Assembly: GCA_019426215.1 (NCBI GenBank) | Contig: CM033395.1 | Coordinates: 18,528,569 to 18,592,568, forward strand | Reading direction: 5' to 3' | DNA length: 64,000 bases | Source of the DNA: Buddleja alternifolia | Lineage: Eukaryota > Streptophyta > Magnoliopsida > Lamiales > Scrophulariaceae | Shown: one piece after another, positions 56,258 through 64,000 of the stretch | Numbering within the stretch: the stretch's first letter is position 1 | How the letters are laid out: each line of letters opens with the position of its first letter | Position numbers and translations under genes: made by a program | Notes under the pieces: generated by a model | What the model was told of the DNA's origin: nothing | The model's database searches: none | Seen by the model: only the letters and a program-made list of their open reading frames with translations

Positions 56258-58262
56258 TTAATGCCAATTGCTATGGTATCCAATACCCATCTTCTCAAGA
56301 TGTCGCTTTACCACGGCCTGCGCTAATGGCATAGTGAGTGGGTTAGCCACATTGTCCGCTGAGGCAATTGTCTGCATGGAAATGTCGCCTCTTCCAACGA
56401 TTTCTCGAATTATGTGATATCTCCTCTCTATATGTTTGGATTTGTTGTGAGACCTTGGTTCCCTAGCTTGCGCGATGGTTCCATTGTTGTCACACCAAAG
56501 TGCCAATAGTAGCTCCCCACTAGGAACAACTTGAAGTTCTGTCACGAACTTCTTAATCCAAACAGCTTCTTTGGCTGCCTCTGAGGCTGCCACATATTCA
56601 GCTTCAGTAGTGGAATCAGCAGTTGTGCTTTGCTTGAAACTTTTCCAAGACACTGCTCCACCATTTAGAGTGAATATGAATTCAGAAGTAGACTTTTGGT
56701 CATCGATGTCAGATTGAAAAATCAGAATCAGTATAACTGTCCACTTTTATTTCTCCACTGCCATATACAAGAATCATAACTTTGGTTCTTCTCAAGTACT
56801 TCAAGATAGATTTCCCAACAATCCAATGTTCTTTGCCCGGGTTAGCTTGAAACCTACTCACCACGCTCACAGCATAGGCAAGATCTAGTCTCGTGCATAA
56901 CATTGAGTACATGAGACATCCCACTGCTGAGGCATAGGGAATTGTACTCATCTCTTTTCAATCTTCCTCACTTTGAGGATTCATCTTTTTAGAGAGATGA
57001 ATTCTATGTCTCATGGGCAAAAGACCTCTTTTAGAGTTCTCCATCCCAAATCGCTTCAAGTCCTTCTCTAAGTAGAGGGCTTGGGAGATACCTATCATCT
57101 TATTTGATCTATCCATATAGATGTGAATTCCTAGGAGATAGGTGGCTTCACCCAAGTTTTTCATGGAGAATGTGCTTGAAAGCCACATCTTAACTGAAGT
57201 TAGCAGACTTCGATCATTCTCTATAAGTAGAATATCATCTGCATATAGCACTAGGAATGAGATTTTGCTCCCAATGACCTTTTTGTAGACACATCGTTCA
57301 TCCTTATTTTAGATAAAGCCATAGCTTCGTACTTATTCATCAAAACGAAAGTTCCAACTGCGAGAGGCTTGCTTGAGTCCATAAATGGACCTATTCAATT
57401 TGCAGACCTTATGAGAATCTGCACTTGATATAAAACCCTTGGGCTGTTCCATATAGAATTCCTCCTCGAGGAATCCATTTAAGAACACGGTTTTCATATC
57501 CATTTGCCAGATCTCATAATCCAGGTATGCAACTATGGAAAGTAGAATCTAATGGATTTGATCATAGCTACAGGCAAAAAGGTTTCCTCATAGTCAATGC
57601 CCTCCTTTTGACTATACCCTTTCTCCACTAGCCTGGCCTTATAGGTCTCTACCTTGCCATCCGGACCAATTTTTCTCTTATATATCCATTTACATCTAAT
57701 GGGTACAATACCTTTGGGTCGATATGTCAAAGTCCAGACTTGGTTTAAATACATCGAATCCATTTCTACTTTCATAGCTTCATGCCACTTTGCAGAATCC
57801 ATATCCATCATTGCTTGGTCATAGCTAGAGGGATCTTCTCCATGGTTTCCTTCCACTACTGCATAAAAATTATGCTCTCCTTGTACCAGATAACCATATC
57901 TTTTAGGCGATTGAGATACTCTAGCAGACCTTCGCATTGACGGTTGTGTCATTTCTGGTTCGGGTTGGGTCTCTAGAACAGTGTCTTCCAAAGGAGATTC
58001 ATTTTGTTCTTCTAGAACAATTCTCCTACCAGCTCCAGCTTCTCGAATGAATTCTTCTTCGAAAACGATTTCTTGTAAGGCTACAATGATCCTTTGATCA
58101 TCATAAAGGTAGAATAGGTATCCCATGGAATTCTCGGGATAACCAATGAATCGTCCTTTCAAGGACCTAGGCTCCAATTTCTCTTCCTTGGTCTTTTTCA
58201 CATAAGCTGGGCAACCCCATATCTTTATGATTTTCAGATTAGGCTTTCTTCCACGCCATATT
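56258..58262 (-). pseudogene. pol: copia integrase end, reverse transcriptase and RNase H
   Basis: Read downwards: GRKPNL and WGCPAYVKKTKEEKLEPRSL (end of integrase, from 58262), a linker with RRSARVSQSPKRYGYLVQGE, then reverse transcriptase (TYKARLVEKGYSQKEGIDYE to 57533; MLYADDILLIENDRSLLTSV from 57251) and RNase H (SWKSFKQSTTADSTTEAEYV, LALWCDNNGTIAQARE, to MGIGYHSNWH at 56258). The metal-binding box is YADD rather than YVDD. Frameshifts near 57535-57250, 56955 and 56680 break the frame. The other half of integrase lies beyond the solo LTR. Confidence 0.88.
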
Positions 58263-59982
58263 TGTTGCGGTTCGGTCTAGCGGATAATTTTTTTTAATCC
58301 AAATCACACCCGAGAATCCAATCCAGGGATATTCATGATATTAAGCATATAGATTAATTGAGGAGAATTGACAAGAGTAATCGACTTACCTTTTCGTCTA
58401 TTGAATCTCGAATTATCAGCAGCAACCCCGGACTCCTGCTTCTAGATAATCACGTGGAAGAAAAATTCTTTGAGAAAAACTCGATCTCATCATCGGGAAC
58501 AATTGCAGGCGGCTAGATAGATGGAGAGGGAGGGATTTTTCTTTCCTAATGCTCTAGGTTTATTTTGGCTCAGTGTCAGATTCTAAAACAATGAATTGTG
58601 TGTTCTTGTTGTGGAGTTCTGACACTGACTGATTACTTATACCAAGTAAAAGACTCCACTTAGGTTTGCTATGAGGGGCGCTTGAATTGGCCTCTTAGAT
58701 AGGCTTTGGGCTTTTTTTTTACTTAGCCCATGTGTAATTAATTAAATCTCAGTCCAATCCAATTGGTAATTAATTAATTACATTAATCTAAACAATATCA
58801 ATCCAATTAATATAATTCAACTTATAAATAAATTCCCAATTAATTTAACTTATGAATTAATATGATTTAATTAATTTATTTAATCAAATTAAATATCTTT
58901 AATTAAATCATGTCATCTATTTTGTCAGTCAATTCACATCAAATTTGATTCTACCAAAATACCCTTAGCTTAAGGATTAATCATTTTCTTCACATAGCGC
59001 GACTCTCTAGGCTCGATTCAATTGGAAATGGGAGGATTCTAAAGGATAAAGTTGTCACCTAGCCAACACAGTGGAACCATATCGTAACCCAATTGAAAAC
59101 GAGATAATCATGTCATCACGAACCTTGACTACAAATACCATATGTGTATAAACTCTTCACCAACATGACCCGGTCAAATAAGAGATATGGTTTCGTCAAA
59201 CTCATAGAACTTGATACTGTACTTAGAATCATAATAACGTGAAATTACCAAACTACCCTCAATGACAATCACAGGATCGTTTATATGCTTTGGCTAAAGA
59301 TTTACGATTTCAATTACTTACGATCATACAGGTCACATACTAGTTTACTGTTGAGACGGTGAATCCCGTTTTGGCAAGTTATCTTATAACATCGAATGCA
59401 CTATTGTATCTTACTTCGAGGTCGACCCTACCTATCAGGTGATACGTGTCTAACTACTCTGATAACATATCCAGTACTACAAGCATGTTATAAATGACTC
59501 CTCAGGTCTAAAGTTCACACATAATATCGCAATCTTAATCTCAATCATTAACTGTCAAAGAGTAAATACCCATGTGATCGGATTAATGCGAGTCGAGTTC
59601 AAATATGTTAATTCCATTAATCATATTCATGACACCAGCTCTCACTATCTAATCAGTATACGACTGGCACTTCCTTGTCAAAGAAGGTGTCATATGAGTT
59701 GAATATTAATGCCCAATTAATATTCGTTAACTCACGAACTCCCAGTTTCAGAGATTATGTAATGGACTGTTCCATTGCCTATTCTTGTCCATAAGAGGTG
59801 AAAAGTCTATCTTGAAATCCCTTGGACTAATTTGTTCAATACAGTTAAATGCCATTAGATTTATATGAACAAAATCAAAACCTTTATTCTATAAATATAA
59901 ACATCAAACGTTTTGTACGAATACCTTATCTAATTCCTACATAATCTAATTTCTCATAGGCATTGAGGGCATACACCTAATA
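58263..59982 (-). repeat. Solo LTR inserted in the copia integrase (1720 bp)
   Basis: On the - strand it starts TATTAGGTGTATGCCCTCAAT (TG start changed to TA) and ends ACCGAACCGCAACA. It carries the shared cacttcgaggtcg-type and cctcaggtc blocks. Neither internal sequence nor a second LTR is present, so it is a solo LTR left by recombination. The integrase reading resumes on both sides (LYQ to the right, WRGRKPN to the left). The flanking bases are too degraded for a clean target duplication. Confidence 0.85.
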
Positions 59983-61008
59983 ATCTGATACAGTGTTTTT
60001 GGGATAGATTTGGAGGGTCATCTGTTCAGTATGTGAGTAGCGCATGCCCGCACAACAAAATGGGCAAATTCATGTAACTCAGCATGGATTGAACCATTTC
60101 CAACAGTTTTCGGTTCCTTAGTTCTGCTACGCCATTCAATTGTGGAGTGGCTGAAAGAGTAAGTTGTAACAATATGCCATGTTCTCGTAGGAACTGGTCA
60201 AATTCGTCACTCATATATTCATCACCCCGGGACCAAAATGCCTTGATATGATGCCCGGTTTGGTTTTGTACTAAAGTCTTGAACTCAGTGAATTTCTCAA
60301 GTGATTCAGACTTGTACTTCATCAAATACACATAGCCATACCTAGAATGGTCATCGATAAATGTTATGAAATACTGAAAACCACCGCGGGCCACATTTCC
60401 AAAAGGATCGCACACATTAGTATGAATCAATCCTAAGACTTCATAGGCTCTTTCAAAATTCCCTGTGAATGTGAATTTGTTCATCTTGCCTTGAATACAA
60501 GACTCACAAGTGGGATAGGAATCCGATCCCAAAGAGTCTATGACTCCATCCTTTTCTAACTCATGTAGTCTATATTCCCCGACATGACCTAATCTTAAGT
60601 GCCACAGTTGTCTTAAGTTTGTATCTTGTATATTGCACTTTCTTGTTACATCATTAATATTGCAATTATTTTGGACATTAATATAGTATAAATCATTTAT
60701 CAAAGACGCACTGCCAGTGCATTCATTTCTAAAATAAATGTCACAAGAATTGTTTGCAAAGGAAAATAAATAACCTTTTCTGACTAAAACAGGAATAGAA
60801 ACAATACTCTTAAGCCCATTGGGCAAAACAAGGCAATCGTCTAACAATAATAAATATCCAGATAACAATCTAACAGAAATGGTTCCAATGTGTATGGCTG
60901 CTACACTATGACCGCTGCCAACATTGATCATCACTTCTCCATGCTCCAGTTTTTTACTTCTTTCAAGCTCTTGATTCAAAACACATATGTGAGCACTAGT
61001 CCCAGAGT
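59983..61008 (-). pseudogene. pol: copia protease and integrase core
   Basis: It begins with the protease motif ILDSGTSAHICVLNQ (about 61015-60970), in another frame than the end of gag. The GAG-pre-integrase finger follows (LWHLRLGHVGEYRLHELEKD, CESCIQGKMNKF), then the integrase core. At the first catalytic position the text reads HTNVCDPFG (Asn in place of Asp), and at the second SRGDEYMSDEF, with the usual Asp-Arg-Gly order disturbed. The Glu segment ATPQLNGVAELRNR keeps Glu. The ORF is open from 60979 to 60026, and a stop lies just before the solo LTR. Confidence 0.88.
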
Positions 61009-61905
61009 CTAGAATCTAGGAAGTAAAAAAATAATAATAGAACAATTTGTTTCTAAAACATTAAGATCTATACGTGAAGCAATCTTCGCTTTCAACTTGG
61101 GACAGTCACGTTTCCAGTGTCCCATCTCAAGGCAGTGAAGACATATGTTCGTCTTCTTTGGACCTCTTCCCTTGAACCCTTTCCCCTTGCCTTTCGCTGT
61201 GTCACTCGATGCCCTTGACACTCCCAGTTGTTTTTTGCCTTGGCCTTTCCTTTTTCTAAAGGGCTTGGATACCCCAGTGGTAACGGCTAAAGCAACTTCC
61301 TTCACCTTGGGCTTCATCTGTCCTTGAGCAGTTGAGAGCTTGTTCATCAGCCCAGCCAATGTGCACTCAATGTCATTCATGTTGAAGTTCACAATAAATT
61401 GTGAAAAGGTTTTGGGGAGTGACTGATGAATGAGATTTGTCTGAAGGCGGCAATCCATGGTGAAGTCGAGAGCTTCCAATTTCTCGATCATAGAAACCAT
61501 TTTTAAGACGAGGGTTCCCACATCTTCACCTTCTCCCATTCTTGCTTCAAAGATCACTCTCGCTATGTCGTATTGAGCAGTCCTACTGTGCTCTCCATAC
61601 AGCTCCTTGAGATGCAACAATATTGACTTTACATTATCCATGTTCTCATGGGATCACTGCAGATCATTGTTCATGGAGCCGAGCATGTAACCTTTAACAC
61701 GGGTATCATCCATGATCCATGTGTTATAATTATCATGTGCATCCTCATCGTCATCATCCCCAGGTACAGGAGGATGGTTGCACTCGAGTACAAAGCCCAG
61801 TGACTCTAAGATAAGAACAATCCTTAGGTTTCTGAGCCAGTCAACAAATTTTTGTCCAGTGATAACATTCCTTTCAAGCAGAACTGATAGTAGGTTATTA
61901 ACCAT
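61009..61905 (-). pseudogene. gag: copia gag
   Basis: Reading down from 61905: MVNNLLSVLLERNVITGQKF and FVDWLRNLRIVLILESLGFV (typical copia Gag start), a stop at 61654, then MDNVKSILLHLKELYGEHSR and EALDFTMDCRLQTNLIHQSL. A basic Lys/Gly region and one zinc knuckle, CLHCLEMGHWKRDC (near 61145), follow. The second part is open to 61009. It is about 295 residues in total, a normal length for this kind of copia Gag. Confidence 0.88.
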
Positions 61906-63563
61906 TTTTGAGAGAGATATATATTACTGCAGAAAAAAAAAACCAAATCTCATTAGATGATTATGTTGTACCCAAGTAAAATTAGGACTTTAATATGACT
62001 TGGCACCCACTACATTTTTCGAACCATTGCACTCCCACTGCAATGAACGAAAATCTCTTGGACAAATTTCGTAGTGAGTGATTGAGTTCTTCAAAATTTT
62101 CAATGAGTTGCAATCTATAACGATATATGGCTCATTGGAATCTTTGAAGTAGCGTTCCCTGCCAATCAGTCCAACTGATGATTCAATCTTACTTTTGGCT
62201 CATGGATTACTTAACCTCGGCCTGTAACGAAATATTAGTGGTGATCAATCTAAGTACTTTCCCATCAACTCTTATCGATTTAATAGTTGAATCTCATCTT
62301 GCAACCTATAACAGTTTATGGGATGAGATTTGTCTCGGCCGATGGCATCAAATGCACTAAGAGAGATTCAAATTATGAATTAGTGCATAACCCCCATTAG
62401 TCGGGATGATGCCATACAGAACTCATAATTCTATCTCTCAAAGTTTTTTGGAGGGCCACAATATCCAATGTCCTTTTCTTAATTAGTATCTTTAATTTGG
62501 GATAACTTGTTAATTTTATAATGCCCCACTTTGCACATTAATTTATTATGCACATATGTGGAATAAATCAAATTGAGCCACGAAATAATAGAAAAACCTA
62601 GTTATTCTATCATCATGCATTCCATGGACATTCTAGATTGAACTAAGCTAATAGACCAGTCAGGGGGATAGGGGTCTATATCAAATCTAATCTTGATAAG
62701 CTCCAAGCTCTAAAAAGGTCCTACTTCTAATTACGTAACTTAGAAGTACCCTATACATTATTCTACTGAAAATAAAATCTAATTTAACTATGAAAGGATG
62801 AATTTAATTTCAATTTTAAAAATAAATAAATCCAATTTATTATTTAAGAAATAAGTCTAACTTATTCTTAATTATTTTGAAAAAACAAAACTCAACCCAA
62901 AATAAATTCAATTTATCTAATCATCTTGAATCATAAACTAATTTCCAATTAATTTATGAAATAATAAATCTAATTTAATTATAAAGTCAAATCCAATTTA
63001 ACTTATTAAATCTAATTTAATTTTGGAAAAACAAAATTAATTTTATTAGGAAAAGGGGGATTGACAAATCCGGGTCAAATTTGTCTATTGGGTCAAACCC
63101 AATAATTATTAATATATATTTATATATATATATAAATATATTAAATATATAAATATATATATATATATAATTACTTGGGCCGGCTCAGCTTCCCGAACAC
63201 ACACACACTCGTGCTCTGGGCCAAGCCTAGCGGGCAGACTGCTGGGCTAGGCCCAGCACCAAAACTGGGGCGACGTAATGGTTCAGCGCCGCCACCCCCT
63301 TTTCCTTTTTTTGTCCAATTTTTATACCGCTACTGCGTGTTCAAAACATGCAGCGGGGCTATTGCTGTTGACGTCGCTGGCGGTGCCGCTCAACCACGGC
63401 GCTGCGATGGCGCTACGATGTATTTTGGGCGACGATTTTGAGGCGATAAAGATTTTCAAAAATTTAAATTTAATATCAAATATTAAACATGCAAAAATCA
63501 AATTTTCAAATTCCAAATTAGCCAACACAATTTCAAACTCAAAAAATCATCAAACGCGTTAAA
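61906..63563 (-). other. Long leader of - strand copia element
   Basis: There are 1.66 kb between gag and the PBS. The gag-proximal part (about 62000-62480) is related to the leader at 46800-46930. An AT-rich middle follows, with a TA-rich run at 63110-63169, then a GC-rich island (about 63180-63440). Small ORFs on both strands are not supported as genes. Confidence 0.55.
63110..63169. repeat. TA-rich simple repeat
   Basis: About 60 bp of almost pure tatatata with a few interruptions, next to the GC-rich island of the leader. Confidence 0.85.
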
Positions 63564-63579
63564 GTCAGCTCTAATACCA
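63564..63579 (-). other. Primer binding site of - strand copia element
   Basis: On the - strand it reads tggtattagagctgac, one base after the LTR end; a one-base variant of the initiator tRNA-Met complement tggtatcagagc. Confidence 0.85.
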
Positions 63580-63580
63580 C

Positions 63581-64000
63581 TGTTACGAATCCTTTTGAGC
63601 GAAAAATGCGGCAGAAGCATTGAGGATTCCCAGAGTCAAATTACTTTAACGTTTGATGATTTTCAAGGTTTTACAAAATTAAACGAAATTAAGTACCTTT
63701 TCGATTTCGTTTTCTTGAATTCGCGTAACAGCAACTCTCTCAGAATTTTTGTCTCCAAAGATTCACGCGAAACGAGCCTTCCAAAGATCCCCAAAAATCT
63801 CTCTTTTTGGTGGTGGTGGACGGCTAGAGAGAGAGAGTAGGGTAGAAGTTTCCCTCTTTTTGTCTTATGCAATTAGGGTTAGGTTACTTGTTACACAGTT
63901 GGAGATCTATTTAACTCTACTGACTTATGCAACAAGTAGGAGACCTCCTTGGTACTCCTAGTGGCCGCCCCTAGGGCTCCTTTGAACGGGTCAAGGTGGG
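63581..64000 (-). repeat. 5' LTR of - strand copia element (partial)
   Basis: The last 420 bp of the LTR in - strand sense. It matches 55296-55632 closely and then continues with sequence that the 3' LTR lacks (acttatgcaacaagtagg, then gtggccgcccctagggctc). The LTR start is outside the window. Confidence 0.85.

Larger units (their letters stand above)
55296..64000 (-). mobile_element. Nearly complete - strand copia retrotransposon (5' LTR leaves the window)
   Basis: On the - strand: 5' LTR (64000 to 63581, partial), PBS, long leader, gag, protease, integrase, reverse transcriptase, RNase H, PPT, 3' LTR (56242 to 55296). A solo LTR of a related family interrupts the integrase at 58263-59982. 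The two LTRs differ clearly by eye, and all coding parts have breaks, so it is old and inactive. It is inserted in an Athila remnant; tctaa (55291-55295) is a candidate target duplication. Confidence 0.88.

Noticed and set aside
1..64000. Host protein-coding gene between elements
   Set aside because: Every ORF of note belongs to gag, pol or a third retroelement gene; the spaces between elements are short or composed of LTR pieces.

Overview
This window is plant nuclear DNA made almost entirely of nested, decayed LTR retrotransposons. I found no host gene, rRNA, tRNA gene, CRISPR array or bacterial-type operon. The evidence for a flowering plant is: Ty1/copia elements primed by initiator tRNA-Met, Ty3/gypsy elements of Tat type (two RNase H domains, PBS starting tggcgccgtctgtggg) and Athila type, AT-rich spacers, and GT..AG introns with plant-like features. 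A gene-poor, pericentromere-like heterochromatic setting is likely (inference). I cannot name the species.

Layout. (1) 1-44337 is dominated by four copies of one Sirevirus-type copia family, all on the + strand: copy 1 (1-11189, its 5' part outside the window), copy 2 (15893-23492), copy 3 (23493-37964, inserted into the env-position gene of copy 2) and copy 4 (38065-44337, 5' part lost at a 100-N gap at 37965-38064). Between copies 1 and 2 lie a fragment of another copia LTR, an unclassified LTR-like stretch and a decayed Tat-type gypsy element (12336-15786). (2) 44338-46728 is the 5' LTR and leader of a - strand element. (3) 46729-49833 is a decayed + strand copia element with its 3' LTR. 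(4) 49834-51960 is the gag end and 5' LTR of a - strand Tat-type gypsy element. (5) 51961-52573 is a copia LTR fragment, followed by an Athila-type remnant (52574-55295). (6) 55296-64000 is a nearly complete - strand copia element whose 5' LTR runs off the window. Its integrase is split by a solo LTR.

The most interesting system is the extra gene of the Sirevirus-like family. It lies between pol and the 3' LTR, where other Sireviruses carry an env-like ORF. In copies 1 and 3 it spans about 4.3 kb and appears to contain two short phase-1 spliceosomal introns (73 and 83 bp; 91 and 84 bp) around an exon of exactly 180 bp in both copies. Upstream there is a G-box plus TATA-like pair, with CACGTG starting exactly 43 bp before the TATA-like box in three of four copies and about 120 bp before the ATG in the three copies that keep a start. 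So the gene looks like an independent transcription unit carried inside a retrotransposon, and the genomic RNA must escape splicing to keep the introns. The predicted product is about 1,400 residues, with acidic, Ser/Pro-rich and coiled-coil parts and no obvious membrane segment.

How the parts work together: gag (zinc knuckle plus coiled coil) would form the particle; pol (protease, integrase, reverse transcriptase, RNase H) would copy and insert the RNA; the PBS and PPT prime the two DNA strands; LTR TATA boxes drive the genomic RNA; and the internal promoter would drive the spliced third gene. Only gag of copy 3 is fully open. Every pol and env-position gene here carries stops, frameshifts or deletions, so no autonomous element is visible. 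All readings are by eye from the sequence; alignments, dating and family names need a search to confirm.
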